DNA of 64,000 nt from NCBI GenBank assembly GCA_037893245.1, contig JBAIAA010000531.1, positions 1,054,001-1,118,000 of the forward strand, read 5' to 3'. The translations under genes were made by a program, and so were the position numbers. Under the pieces are notes generated by a model. It was not told the DNA's origin. It searched no databases and saw only the letters and a list, made by a program, of their open reading frames with translations. This stretch comes from Crossaster papposus. Lineage: Eukaryota; Echinodermata; Asteroidea; Velatida; Solasteridae. Below, in pieces: positions 24,232-38,800 of this stretch (positions are counted from its first letter, which is position 1; the number at the start of each line of letters is the position of its first letter).

Positions 24232-24695
24232 AAAAACAATGTTATCATTGTTAACATAATTGTCTATAAGGTTTTAATAGGGTTACTGTGACGGTAAATC
24301 AATTTGTGAATTTGAAGTCGTTAATGCAAACTAATTTTATGATATCTGGAGACAAGGTAAATGCGTTCAACTTTATAGGGTCACTTAGTAGTAATTTTGG
24401 ATCATTATTGTGTTCTTATAATTATTAATGTGTAAGTACAATATCAAAAATATTTTTTTTAAACAATAACAGTATAATTAAGTATATATACCCAAATTTG
24501 GGAATAAAATATATTACACGGCAAGTATTAACGATGTATGTAAATTAGGCATATTTCCACCACTTGGATTTGTTGAGACTTTTAGTTTTAGTTTGTCATT
24601 CTAGAGAACTTATAGAAATGCACTGTGGTGAACAAAAATATGTTTCAATTTGTGTAAAGTTCTCATAACAAAATGAAGTATTTTGCCTGTACAGG
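24232..24695. repeat. Solo arm related to the 11.4-12.7 kb fold-back
   Basis: The order of words AATGTTATCATTGTT, GGTTTTAATAGG, ATATCTGGAGACAAGGTAAA, TATTACACGGCA, CACCACTTGGATTT and TATTTTGCCTG matches the right arm of the fold-back (12215-12690) in direct orientation. The opposite arm is absent. Confidence 0.75.
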
Positions 24696-25189
24696 TTCTA
24701 TAACCGGAATAGGTTGATTACAAAAGTGTAGGATTAAAAAATTAAATAAAAAATGAATAGAAGATGGATTATGGTAATATTATGAAACAAAGCTAACTTT
24801 CTAGACCAAATACATTTTAGTTTGAGAGCCTCATTTTTTTTTGCGCTTTTCAATGAGCCGTCTGTCCCTGCTTCGTCTGGGTTCCCGACTTCGCTGCCAT
24901 AGAAAAGCGCATATGAAAACAAAGCCATGATGTCATTAGGTCTCATGTCTATTTTCATACAGGTTGTTGATCATCATGTGGATCCCGCACTAACTTTGTT
25001 GACGTACCTTCGCACCAAGCGTATCCTTTCTAAAATCTAATTTGGTTCCCGTTCCGTTCGCTTGTATATGCCTATACAGTTTTGGGCGTAAATTGGTCTC
25101 TTTTTGTGCAGAATGTTGGCCTAGAGGCCTATATCTTCTTTTTGGAATTGTATACGTTTCCCATGTGATGCGCATCACAGGAGTAAGCG

Positions 25190-25350
25190 GGTCTTTCCTT
25201 TCCTTTTACCGATGTGACCTGGGTTCGAATCCGGCCTATGTGCCAATATGTGGATTGGGTTTTCAGTCCCTGCCTGATTCCGTGGGTTTTTCCCACAGGA
25301 TATTCTTCTGGGGTTTTTCCTCCCACCTCGCTACATGTTTCTAATTCAGG
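25190..25350 (+). repeat. SINE-like fragment with B-box
   Basis: GGTTCGAATCC at about 25221-25231 is a perfect RNA polymerase III B-box. It is followed by GTGGGTTTTTCCCACAGG and GGTTTTTCCTCCCACC, tail motifs common in invertebrate SINEs. No convincing A-box was found upstream, so this is a fragment. Confidence 0.45.
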
Positions 25351-25834
25351 CCCAATTATGCTTGATAGTTTTACTTCGGTCAAGGAAAAATTTAGAAATC
25401 CTTAAAAAATTGATAGAAGATGACCCGAATGATTGGACCCCTGCTCATATTTTAATGGGGCCGCAATTCACTTTTGCCTCACGAAACTCATAAATTATCA
25501 TAATTATTAGGTTGAACAAATAAAGGTATGCAACAAATATTATGCATATGAATCAAGATCCAGGGATCGTTGTATGTTACCAGTCCACTGCAAAGTCCAT
25601 GTACAGGTATTATAGTATCATGCCATGCCATGCCACTTGACGAACGCGTGACGTTATCTGTAAAGTCAACACGCCCTTTGAACTTGCCACATAATGGGTT
25701 TGTGAATCTTCAAATCCCAGGGTAGAACTAAAATAAATAGGCCAAACAATCCCCCGCCGAGTTCACGGAATAAAAGTTATACACTCAATCAAATGCTTCT
25801 ATAATAATTATTATATTGTACAGATGCAATTGAG

Positions 25835-26055
25835 TCCGAAAGTGGTGCTATAATGCTGTGGAGAGATCATTTTTCCAAATGGTCCAGTTTGGGAAACATC
25901 ATTTGTCATCAAATTTAAATTAAATGAAAATGAAAGATGACATGTTGGTCATCATTTTTCTGTGGAGCCTGAACACAATGTGAGATCTAAGTATATTTAA
26001 AAGTATGGGCCTAGGCATTTAGCATTAGTGTTTATAGGAGTTTATTTGCTTCGTT
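25835..26055. repeat. Dispersed repeat E (copy 3)
   Basis: This copy matches both the 15440-15540 segment and the 13255-13390 segment (CATTTTTCTGTGGAGCC, AAAGTATGGGC, TTTATTTGCTTCGTTGCACC). It therefore joins parts that are apart in the other two copies. Confidence 0.5.
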
Positions 26056-26785
26056 GCACCCCTCAGGACCGGCCGGTGAGCTCGGGTTTTCCTCTCAGCA
26101 CTCTCATATTCTTCAGTCAATTTACCAAAAATAATGAAAAATATGGTTTGAGATTTTTTTCGTGTATCTGTAATTCTGTAGTTATATTCAGACGATAGGT
26201 TAAGTAATCAAATGATGCCCTTGAATACACGAATATTTTGATATTCAAAATGGCCCCAAACCCCAAACACCACCTGTCCGAATTGCTTGGCTACAGCTTG
26301 AACTTACACACAGGTCTATGGTAGCTGAGTATGCAGCCACTTCTCATAGACACATTTTGTCTAATCAAGCCAGGGAAAAATAATTCGGACACGGCCTATA
26401 CCGTACCTCTCCATTGGCTATATAGTCTCGCCAAACAAGTTTTAGGTTCAGTTCTGGTCCAGAAAAGGCGCGCTGAAAACCCTTTTGTTTATATAGTTCG
26501 CTGTATAAGTATATAGGTTATGTGTTTGAGTTCCAATTATGACACTGAAGTCATTAGTAAATGAGGTTTAAAGTTCCAACATTATAAAAGAAAATGAGTA
26601 TAATTCCTATTAGAGGAATGATACCTGTTCAATATAAAGTCTCACATGCATTGACCCTAGTATAGTGTGTACGTATTTCATTTTTGACCTACATGTGGGA
26701 TAGCCCACTTAAATTGCCCCCCAGGGGCTTAAAAAAATGTAGATGCCGGGCGCGTACGACTTGTGGAAGATTTCTTAACTTTGAG

Positions 26786-26888
26786 AGGAAGTACGTCTGA
26801 CTGGTAGCAAGCTAGGATGCGGGGAAGGAGGTTGCGGAGCATGTACCATCATGGTGTCCAAGTACTCAACCAAGGACAAAGCCATCAG
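26786..26888 (+). CDS. XDH: XDH-like exon: first 2Fe-2S cluster
   Basis: Encodes '[19 protein letters not shown]' and onward to 'KAI'. It holds three cysteine ligands of the plant-ferredoxin-type cluster (human Cys43, 48, 51 equivalents). The acceptor is after 26785 or 26787; both follow AG. It ends in phase 2 at GTAACA. Confidence 0.88.
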
Positions 26889-29800
26889 GTAACATTATTA
26901 ATTTTACTATGTTTTCTGTTCACAGATCATCGCTTTGCTTTTATATGGTGGCCCTTAGGGAACATAACTGGGTCAAGAATATTTTTGCGACTAGTCATAG
27001 AATGAATATTTTCGTGACGTCGTGAAAACATTCACTAGTCTCCAAAAAATTTCGACTTCGCGAACACATTCACGACGTCGCGGAAAAATGTACGACATCA
27101 CAAAAGAATTCACGACGTTGCAAACAAATCTACGACGTTGCCAAAAAAATCATAACGTTGCAAAAATAACTTTGATTGTATGTCTCTTCAGGGCCACGGT
27201 ACTCCAGGGCATGAAACAGAACTCCCCCCCCCCCCCCGATGGCAATTAAAATGAAAAGTCAACATTGAAAGTTATTCCACAGCTATTGTATACATTCTCC
27301 CAGGCGAAAAGAGGGGAATTGGGGGAAAGTGGCTTGCCCAAGGACACAACGTAGTAACAAACCACTTGGCAATAAACCATCAGCAGTAATACAATCAACT
27401 TCCCACTGTGGGTGTATCATCATGCATTTGGAGTCGCACCGTATTAGATGAGACAATGGCACGTATGATTTTTATGACATCATGGTGTATTTTACCAACT
27501 GGATTCATGGAGTCAGAACTGCATGCATTATAGTTGCTCCGATCCTAACGGTATTTTACGGTGATTGTAAATCTACGGAATAATTTCACTTAGCACGACT
27601 CGGGAATACCACTTAAAATCGATGGAAGGGTTTATTCAGCTTGAATAAATTACCCCGTGGAGTGGACAATGATCAAATGTTATCATTTCTGTTTTGTCTC
27701 TCGTGTCAAAACGAAAGTTGTACCATATCCATTGTTACTGTTAGCAAGTTTTAAATTATTGATGTTAATGCGGTTGTCCTTGTAGTCACCTTGCAGTGAA
27801 CGCCTGCCTCACCCCCATCTGTTCAGTGCACGGAATGGCCGTCACGACTGTGGAGGGGATCGGCAGCACCACGACCAGACTCCATCCAGTACAGGTAATG
27901 CTCAAGTCATATTAAAAGACAAAGTAGCAAGATATACAAAATGTAAACAAAAAAGATTTATCAATTTTTTGTTTCTTTTTTAGGAGCGCCTTGCTAAGGC
28001 CCATGGGTCACAGTGTGGTTTTTGTACTCCTGGTATTGTTATGTCTATGTACACTCTGCTGAGAAACAGACCACAACCTACAATGGAGGAGATTGAGAGC
28101 GCTTTTGAAGGCAATCTGTGTCGCTGCACTGGCTACAGACCCATCTTACAAGGATTTAAGACGCTTACTAAGGTTCGCATAAACATCCTGATTCTTTCAC
28201 GACAAACACATTTTGTATTATACCATAGAATCTGTAGACATTTATAAATCACGTACTTGTAAACGTCGGTAATTGGTGTACAAACATTTTATACGTACAT
28301 GTACTGTGGACTTGGTACCTGCGAACAATTGACCATCCATGGCATGCGGGAAGAATTAAGTCACGGAAACAAGTCTCTTATAAAACTACTTCAAAATAGT
28401 GAAATTGTCACTCCATCGAGGAGCCACATAAAAACTCTTTTAAAAAAAGGGAAAAAAGGAAGAGCTGTTTTTCATATTATGGCTCCTCCAAACAGTGAAA
28501 ATGTATTATTTTGAGGTGGTTTTCACTTTTTTTAGAGAAGTTGTTGCTCTAAAAGACTTAATTTCACTCTTTTTGAGTGGTTTATATAAAATAATGTTTT
28601 ACATTTAAAGAGTACTGTACACTAAGCGTGAACACTGACCTTATGCGGCTAGGTAAATCAGTTAAATCACACCTCATACCTTGCTAGAACTGTTCGTCTT
28701 GGCTTATGTTTTTTCTATATTTTAAATTTGTGGTATAATTTTGTAATTTTATAATTTTGTAATAGGTGTTTTAAATTTTGTTTGGGGGTCTGTGTAGGAG
28801 GGATGCTGTGGAGGGAATAACGATGCGTGCTGTAGGAATATTCCAAGCAACTTGGATGGATTAGAGAAAGGGGTAAGTTTGAGCGTGGGGAATAAGAGAT
28901 AACCGGTCCACAAAATAATTTTGTGAAACGTTGTAGCCACTACAAGGGATTTGTCGCCTGTACAAGGGATTTGTCTTGCCTGTCAATCAAGCGTTGCGCA
29001 TTGACCAATGGGCCGATCCGAAGTAAAGCACCGCCCACAACGCAAGTAGGCAACATTACGCCTCTGGATCTTCAATGCCTCCATGGCCCGGTACTTAAAT
29101 CCAGGCTGTGTCGGACTTAAATCAAGGCTGTGATTGGTCAGAAGTTTCATAGGACGTGGCAAATTATTGGGCCGTATGGAGGTTTTCGAAACCTTTGCTT
29201 CGCCTCCAGCTTCGTCTCCGATATCCGAATCACTAAGAAAAAAATTAAAATGTGAGCAAATAAAAACATTCAAACTTTTGGGTTCTCATCAACTGATTGG
29301 ATGTTATGTGGCTGGAGTTCTCGCAGTTGGGAGCCTAACATCTCCCTAAGCCTAAGACGAAGCCGAAACTAGAAATAAAGAAGCTTGTGTCTGACTTTTA
29401 GCCATGTGACCACATAGAACCCCCAAGTGCCTTGGCAGGGCACATAGCAATATCTAGAATGGTCCACATCTAGAGACTTCAATTTGAAAAAACTAAACAA
29501 GTTTTACGTTTATTGATGGCAGACGTCTGCTTATTTTTGCTGAATTATGATGATTAATTTGTTTCCCCAATTCTGTAGGTTTCAACGAAAATGTTTGACC
29601 CCAGTGAGTTCGCGCCCTATGACCCTTCCCAAGAATCTATTTTCCCTCCAGAGCTAATGGTGAGTTGAGTGCACCTATTTTATTATATTACAATAACGAT
29701 TTACCTGTCTAAACTTGTTTAAATGACTATATGCTTACATTAGCAACAAGCATTTTAAATGGTTGACTTTGTTGTTACAGTTACCTCAGTTAACAGTGGT

Positions 29801-32800
29801 ACCTATCCAGCCGATCTGACTACTAAGGCCACGAGAATGAAAGTTATAGATTTGCGTCCACCGCCCGCATGCCTGAAAAGCTGTCGCACACAAAATTTCA
29901 TTATTAATTTTTTTTTCATTATTAATTAATTTTAAAAAAAACCAATATAATTTTTTTTTTTACTTGAACACAGAAATTCTGTTCCAAATTGCCCATAAAA
30001 CTGCTGTCCTAATCTTCACAATGCGCGCGTTCCTTCCTGATTCTTTGCATTGTTCTCGTGGAGCGAGTAGTTTCAAGACTCGAATGTTGAAATGTTACTG
30101 GGCTAGACTAGCTAGGGCTAAACAATAAAGAAGTTTATTGACATTGCATAATGATATATATTGATCGATAGCATGATCAAAATGTGAAATTTTACGATTC
30201 ACTGATCAATATACATTATAATAAATTGTTCATAATGGGTATAGGACAAGTCTCTGGCTAAGCCACTGCTTGTATATGTAAAACAACAGTCAAAAAATAA
30301 TGAAAAAAAGCCTCATGTGTTTTCAAAAAAGTCCGGACACAAATCTATAACTTTCATTCTCGTGGCCTAATCGTCGTTAATAAGCAAAGCTTTTTTTACA
30401 AGCGTTACACGCGTGCTGGTAATATATTATGGTAACACTTGTTATAATTGTCTCTCTAATAAGCGAGGCTGGTAGACTTCAACACCACGCAAAAAGTCAT
30501 TATATAAATATAACTTTGATGTTACAAATTCTTGCAGGAAAGGAAGTATATGGACCATTTGAATACCAATGCTTCTCCCCAACCACTGTACTACTCAAGT
30601 TGCCTTAAACGACAATAATTTGTTCTTTTCTTTTGTACCCACCGGATAACACTATCGTGCTTCTTGCGTATTACATTAATTTAGTTACCCTTTTTGACAA
30701 AGTGACATAATTCCCCCCCCCCCCTGATCGATTGAAGTTGATAGATTATTCAAAACGCATGTTCCCGTACATTTTCCCCCAGAATTGACAAATATATAAC
30801 TGATACGATAGCCCAGTAGTTAAATAGCTGCCAAACCAATTCTCTGTTTTCATAAAATCATGTCTATTTAGGAAAAAGTAATTACTAAAGGTAGATGTCA
30901 CTATACGTCAAAACGGAAAACTACTTCGTGACCAAAAGGTAGTATATGTTTGTTTGCAGCGCGTGAACAAAATGTATACAATTTATAACACTATAACGTC
31001 ACTTCATCAATTCGTCAATTGGTGTTAAACCAATGCGAGTAATTGATCGATAAAGAGCACTCACATTCATCAAAACGAAAAACTGTGTATGTCGCACGTT
31101 CATTACTTTATCTAAATAGCGTAATAAACGAACAGTAAAATTGTGTGTCTCAAAATTTAGTAAATATATAGAGGACATCATAAAATGTTAGAATGTCCAA
31201 AAATCGAAGACTGCTTAAAATTTTGATTATGGACGGATGTGTCACTTTGTCAAAATAGTGAATTCTGTGTTCGCGCCGGATGACGTATATAAACGCAAAG
31301 TTTTTCCCAGATTCAAACCGGATGACGCGAAAACAAGCAACGAGCAAGGCCGGAAACTCTGTCAGCAGCGAGCAAGGCCAGAAATGCGTGGGTGTGCTTC
31401 CCGGTACCATCGGCCTGAACCCGCCTCAGATCGAGTTTCGTTAAAAATAATTCCGCGCGTCGCCTCGGTGATGTTAAAATAATCCTGGCGCGAACTGGTT
31501 AATAATACTGCACGCTTGTAACATGGAATTTTGACTTAAAACGCCTCACTTATAAACGACAGTGGGTAGTCGGATCGGGCCACCTCTGCAGATTTATATA
31601 ATACATGTAATTGTGGAAAGAACAAGTTCTTTAAATGCTTTTAATGTTTTTTAGGACCTTTATTATTATGACGTTTTTTATATATTAATATTTGACATTC
31701 AATTTTCGAATCTTGGCTTTTTGACAAACAAAAATTGCATAGATAACTTTAAATGAAACGACGCCGAGAATCCAGAAATTTGCAAGCGATCGTGTGACTT
31801 GGTTCCGTCCCGTGACACTGAAACAACTGCTGGAATTGAAAGCTAACAACCCCCAAGCCAAGCTGGTGGCCGGTAACTCGGAAGTAGGTAGGTGAAAATG
31901 CCTCTTCGCCAAGCATCGCATAAACCTCACATAAACTATGAAATCAATTTGAAAACAACAACTTCTTTTGGAAAATAGTCCTCTATCTCCCCTCCAAAAA
32001 AATGAACAAAAAAGTGTGAATTATTATTACAAAAAGAAAAGCACAGCGCAGCAAAGGTTTTCTCCTAAAAACGCAACAGTTTGTGTTAAGGACCGTATAC
32101 TTATTTTAGGAAATGCCTATCACCATCTGCTTTGGACCTGCGTTAAAATCATGTATACCGGCCATCTCATTATCCAATTTGAACCAAACGGCAATAAATT
32201 GGCTGCAAAATACTGATTGAACTGCACAACATGAACACCTAATTTGATTTTATTTTGTAATGAGATTTGCCATCACAAAATATCTTCATCGCTGGACATA
32301 TATAATTCTGAACATTACATAGTTACATTGATTATTAGAACTCCTTGAAGTGCGATCACAAGTAAAATCGCAAGTGCGTGCATCCGTTTGTCTTTGTTCC
32401 AGAAACGAATAAATGTGACCGGCTCTACAAAAAAGGGTATTAAGTCGCACTGTGCATTATCATGTAATGAACTACTCAACGTTGAGATGGTAAACATTTC
32501 ATCAAAATGTGATTTACATTTTTTGCCATTAATGACATCTTTAACACCAATATTTTGAGGTTTCATTCAAATAAATATTGATTTTGATGATTGAAGTGGA
32601 AAACACGCCCATTTTGTGTGCATCGTTCTGTTGTAGTACAACATAGCCAGCTTTTTCAAAGCCTGTTTTCTCAGTTGTGTGATTTGAACTCCAAGGAAGT
32701 TATCAAAAGCAAACATGTCATATCTCCAGAACAGGAGTAGCTATGGAGCTCTATTATATACCAACTGGAAGCTTACGCTGTGGGCTTTCCAAGCATATAT

Positions 32801-35800
32801 ACAACTAAATTTCACTATTTTGTGACATAATACCCATTATTGTGGAGTGGGTCACAAATGCAATTGATTGCATTCGCGCTTGGTTTTTCTGTGCAGGTGT
32901 AGAAGTGAAGTTTAAAAACCAGCTCTATCCTGTTCTCATTGATGTCACTTACATCTCTGAGCTCACCAGCGTCGAGAGTACGCCCTTTGGAGTAAGAATA
33001 GGCGCCGCGGTATCGCTGACGTCAGTGAGTGACTATTTTAAAGGAATCACTCAGGAGGAACCAGGTAAGGTTTTCAAATAAAATAATAAGATGCAGTAAA
33101 AGTTTGTTTAAGTTACAGTGGCTCACTGGAAACGAATAAGACAAAACTTTGTGCAGGCGATCAATTTTCTATACAGGATGACCCACAAGAAAACAAATTT
33201 CCTAAATCCAAAACTACCAATAGCAATGGATGGAGAATCGGGATATCTCGATTTGCTGGGCCAGTAGTTTTAGCTCCAGACCTAGCTATTTTGTGAAGCA
33301 GAGTAAGAGGTCCTTCCGCACAAAGAAATAACTAAACCGTACCCACGAATTTAACATGACACGGTTTAGTTATTTCTCGGTGCGAAAGGACCTCCTACTT
33401 CGCTTTACAAAATAGCGTCTGGAGCTAAAACTACTAGCCCAAATCGAGATTTCTTGGTATCATTTTTGTTCTAGAAAGATTTTCTATCCATTGGTATAAG
33501 TAGTTTTGGACTCTGGGTAGAGGAAGATAAGCTTGTCCGATTCCTGATGAGGTATGCTTGTCAATTTTTAAAGGGTCACCATGTGTAGCTTTACACTGTT
33601 GCCGAGATACTGATTCTAAATTTGGAACCCTGTATATGGACGTCTCCGTATTCTTGGCAACAGGACGTGTACAAAACCTTCAGTAATTGCTAGATTTCAT
33701 TTTTTGTTCAGAGTAGCCAGCATTTCAAAATGCTGTAACTATTATTATTATTATTATTTTTATTATTTCTTTTCGGCAATGAAACCGAGGATTCCTCAAA
33801 AAACACCCAAGGCACTGTAAGCTCGTAAGTAAGCCTGAGAAAACCTGAAGGAGGATGAACGAAATGCCAGAAACACCGTGGCGAACCCCTTCTCTTAGCG
33901 ATAAGCGTGACTGGGTTCTTTTACGTGCGTGTCCAGGTTCAATACCTACAGTTGTCCTACCTGTGTGTGTATTCTTTAGCCGTTTCCCCTGGCCGGTGCT
34001 GCCTATATTGAATTTAACAGTTTGCCTTTAATTGTCCAATTACCAGAGTACAAGACGCGCGTCTTTGCCGCTATCGTGGAGATGCTGCGCTGGTTTGCTG
34101 GGCACCAGATCAGGAATGTAGCAGTAAGTCTAGATTCTTTATTTTATTTTTCTGTTAAATTGTTTTGCTGATCAGAGCAACCTTAATTCATGACTTTAAC
34201 CTATAGCTTGTGGTATATTTGTGTTGTAGATAAAAAGTCGTATCCTAAAAACAATCCCGTGCATTGGCTAGGTGATGTTAAATTATCCCGGCGTGAACTG
34301 GTTAATAATACTGCACGCTTGTAACATGGAATTTTGACGTAAAACGCCTCACATAAACAACGGTGGGTAGTCGGATCGGTGGGTAGTTAACAAACGAAAC
34401 AATTCAGTTCAATGGGAGCACAGCTTAATTGAGAAGGTATTTGAATGTCTCTCTCATGTCCCATATCCTTTCGAGAAGCAAAATTTTGCCTTGGCAAATT
34501 GCCTCGATTGATTGCATGTGATCTAAACTTGAGTTTGTGCATAAGTCTTTGGTAATGTATTATTATTATTATTTGTGTGTGTTTTTCTTTGTTTCAGTGC
34601 ATCGGAGGCAATATAGCAACTGGCAGTCCCATTTCCGACCTGAACCCGCTGCTAATGGCAGCCGTGTGCACTGTTGAACTCGTGTCGACCTCAGGTATTT
34701 TATATAATGGGATGAATGCATATTATGGACTTTTGGTATAATGTGTATGAGCAATGCTTCTCATTGCAATAATTCATCTTCACTTAAAAAAATAATTCAT
34801 CACACAAGCCATTTCAATTTTCTCGTCAGGGACACGTACTGTGACAATGGACGGCAATTTTTTCACCGGATATCGAAAGAATGTTATCAAGACAGACGAG
34901 GTTATCTTGGCCATCAATGTCCCCTTCGCGTCAGAGGTAAAATAAGTCCTTTATTTATGAATCAATCAAAATTGTAATTAGGTCAAAGTTTGTACGCAAG
35001 TGTTATTATTTTTATTAATTCTTTCTAATAATAAAACCTTGGACCCCCAAAAGCACCCTATAGGTACTGTAGCAAGCCTGAAGAAACTGGTACAGTTAGG
35101 AGGTGGGAGAAAAACCCCAATCTGTGCACACGCCGACCGCCACGCCGACCTAATCCCCCAACCGCCACGCCGACCTAATCCCCCAACCGCCACGCCGACC
35201 TAATCCCCCAACCACCACACCAACCTAAACCCCCAACCTCCACGCCAACCTAAACCCCCAACCGCCACGCCAAATTAAATCCCAACCGCCACGCCAACCT
35301 AAATCCCCAACCGCCACGCCAACCTAATCCCCAACTGCCACGCCAACCTAATCCCCCAACCGCCACGCCAACCTAAACTCCCAACCGCCACGCCGACCTA
35401 AACCCCCTAAACCCCCAACCGCCATGCCAACCTAAACCGCCAACCGTCACGCCAACATAAACCGCCAACCTAAACCCCCAACCGCCACGCCAACCTAAAC
35501 CCCCAACCGCCACGCCAACCTAAACTCCCAACTGCCACGCCAACCTAAACTCCCAACTGCCACGCCAACCTAAACCCCCAACTGCCACGTCAACCTAAAC
35601 CCCCAACGGCCACGCCAACCTAAACTCCCAACCGCCACGCCAACCTAATCCCCAACCGCCACGCCAACCTAAACCCCCAACTGCCACGTCAACCTAAACC
35701 CCCAACGGCCACGCCAACCTAAACCCCCAACCGCCACGCCAACCTAAACCCCCAACCGCCACGCCAACCTAATCCCCAACCACCTCGCCAACCTAATCCC

Positions 35801-38800
35801 CAACCGCCTCGCCAACCTAATCCCCAACCGCCTCGCCAACCTAAACCCCCAACGGCCACGCCAACCTAAACTCCCAACCGCCACGCCAACCTAATCCCCA
35901 ACCGCCACGCCAACCTAAACCCCCAACTGCCACGTCAACCTAAACCCCCAACGGCCACGCCAACCTAAACCCCCAACCGCCACGCCAACCTAAACCCTCA
36001 ACCGCCACGCCAACCTAATCCCCAACCACCTCGCCAACCTAATCCCCAACCGCCTCGCCAACCTAAATCCCCAACCGCCACGCCAACCTAAACCCCCAAC
36101 CGCCACGCCAACCTAAACCCCCAACCGCCACGCCAACCTAAACCCCCAACCGCCACGCCAACCTAAACCCCCAACCGCCACGCCAACCTAATTCCCCAAC
36201 CGCCACGACGACCTAAACCCCCAACCGCCACGCCGACCTAAACCCCCAACCGCCACGCCGACCTAAACCCCCAACCGCCACGCCAACCTAAACCCCCAAC
36301 CGCCACGCCAACCTAAACCCCCAACCGCCACGCCAACCTAAACCCCCAACCGCCACGCCAACTTAAATCCCAACCGCCACGCCAACCTAAACCCCCAACC
36401 GCCACGCCAACCTAATCCCCCAACCGCCACGCCAACCTAATCCCCCAACCGCCACGCCAACCTAATCCCCCAACCGCCACGCCAACCCAATCCCCCAACC
36501 GCCACGCCAACCCAATCCCCCAACCGCCACGCCAACCCAATCCCCCAACCGCCACGCCAACCTAATCCCCCAACCGCCACGCCAACCTAAACCCCCAACC
36601 GCCACGCCAACTTAAATCCCAACCGCCACGCCAACCTAAACCCCCAACTGCCACGTCAACCTAAACCCCCAACGGCCACGCCAACCTAAACTCCCAACCG
36701 CCACGCCAACCTAATCCCCAACCGCCACGCCAACCTAAACCCCCAACTGCCACGTCAACCTAAACCCCCAACGGCCACGCCAACCTAAACCCCCAACCGC
36801 CACGCCAACCTAAACCCCCAACCGCCACGCCAACCTAATCCCCAACCACCTCGCCAACCTAATCCCCAACCGCCTCGCCAACCTAATCCCCAACCGCCTC
36901 GCCAACCTAAATCCCCAACCGCCACGCCAACCTAAACCCCCAACCGCCACGCCAACCTAAACCCCCAACCGCCACGCCAACCTAAACCCCCAACCGCCAC
37001 GCCAACCTAAACCCCCAACCGCCACGACGACCTAAACCCCCAACCGCCACGCCGACCTAAACCCCCAACCGCCACGACGACCTAAACCCCCAACCGCCAC
37101 GCCGACCTAAACCCCCAACCGCCACGCCGACCTAAACCCCCAACCGCCACGCCAACCTAAACCCCCAACCGCCACGCCAACCTAAACCCCCAACCGCCAC
37201 GCCAACTTAAATCCCAACCGCCACGCCAACCTAAACCCCCAACCGCCACGCCAACCTAATCCCCCAACCGCCACGCCAACCTAATCCCCCAACCGCCACG
37301 CCAACCTAATCCCCCAACCGCCACGCCAACCCAATCCCCCAACCGCCACGCCAACCCAATCCCCCAACCGCCACGCCAACCTAATCCCCCAACCGCCACG
37401 CCAACCTAAACCCCCAACCGCCACGCCAACTTAAATCCCAACCGCCACGCCAACCTAAACCCCCAACCGCCACGCCAACCTAATCCCCCAACCACCACAC
37501 CAACCTAAACCCCCAACCACCACACCAACCTAAACCCCCAACCTCCACGCCAACCTAAACCCCCAACCGCCACGCCAAATTAAATCCCAACCGCCACGCC
37601 AACCTAAATCCCCAACCGCCACGCCAACCTAATCCCCCAACCGCCACGCCAACCTAAACTCCCAACCGCCACGCCGACCTAAACCCCCTAAACCCCCAAC
37701 CGCCATGCCAACCTAAACCGCCAACCGTCACGCCAACATAAACCGCCAACCTAAACCCCCAACCGCCACGCCAACCTAAACCCCCAACCGCCACGCCAAC
37801 CTAAACTCCCAACTGCCACGCCAACCTAAACTCCCAACTGCCACGCCAACCTAAACCCCCAACTGCCACGTCAACCTAAACCCCCAACGGCCACGCCAAC
37901 CTAAACTCCCAACCGCCACGCCAACCTAATCCCCAACCGCCACGCCAACCTAAACCCCCAACTGCCACGTCAACCTAAACCCCAAACGGCCACGCCAACC
38001 TAAACCCCCAACCGCCACGCCAACCTAAACCCCCAACCGCCACGCCAACCTAATCCCCAACCACCTCGCCAACCTAATCCCCAACCGCCTCGCCAACCTA
38101 ATCCCCAACCGCCTCGCCAACCTAAATCCCCAACCGCCACGCCAACCTAAACCCCCAACCGCCACGCCAACCTAAACCCCCAACCGCCACGCCAACCTAA
38201 ACCCCCAACCGCCACGCCAACCTAAACCCCCAACCGCCACGACGACCTAAACCCCCAACCGCCACGCCGACCTAAACCCCCAACCGCCACGCCGACCTAA
38301 ACCCCCAACCGCCACGCCGACCTAAACCCCCAACCGCCACGCCAACCTAAACCCCCAACCGCCACGCCAACTTAAATCCCAACCGCCACGCCAACCTAAA
38401 CCCCCAACCGCCACGCCAACCTAAACCCCCAACCGCCACGCCAACCTAATCCCCCAACCGCCACGCCAACCTAATCCCCCAACCGCCACGCCAACCTAAT
38501 CCCCCAACCGCCACGCCAACCCAATCCCCCAACCGCCACGCCAACCCAATCCCCCAACCGCCACGCCAACCTAATCCCCCAACCGCCACGCCAACCTAAT
38601 CCCCCAACCGCCACGCCAACCTAATCCCCCAACCGCCACGCCAACCTAATCCCCCAACCGCCACGCCAACCTAATCCCCCAACCGCCACGCCAACCTAAT
38701 CCCCCAACCGCCACGCCAACCTAATCCCCCAACCGCCACGCCAACCTAATCCCCCAACCGCCACGCCAACCTAATCCCCCAACCGCCACGCCAACCTAAT

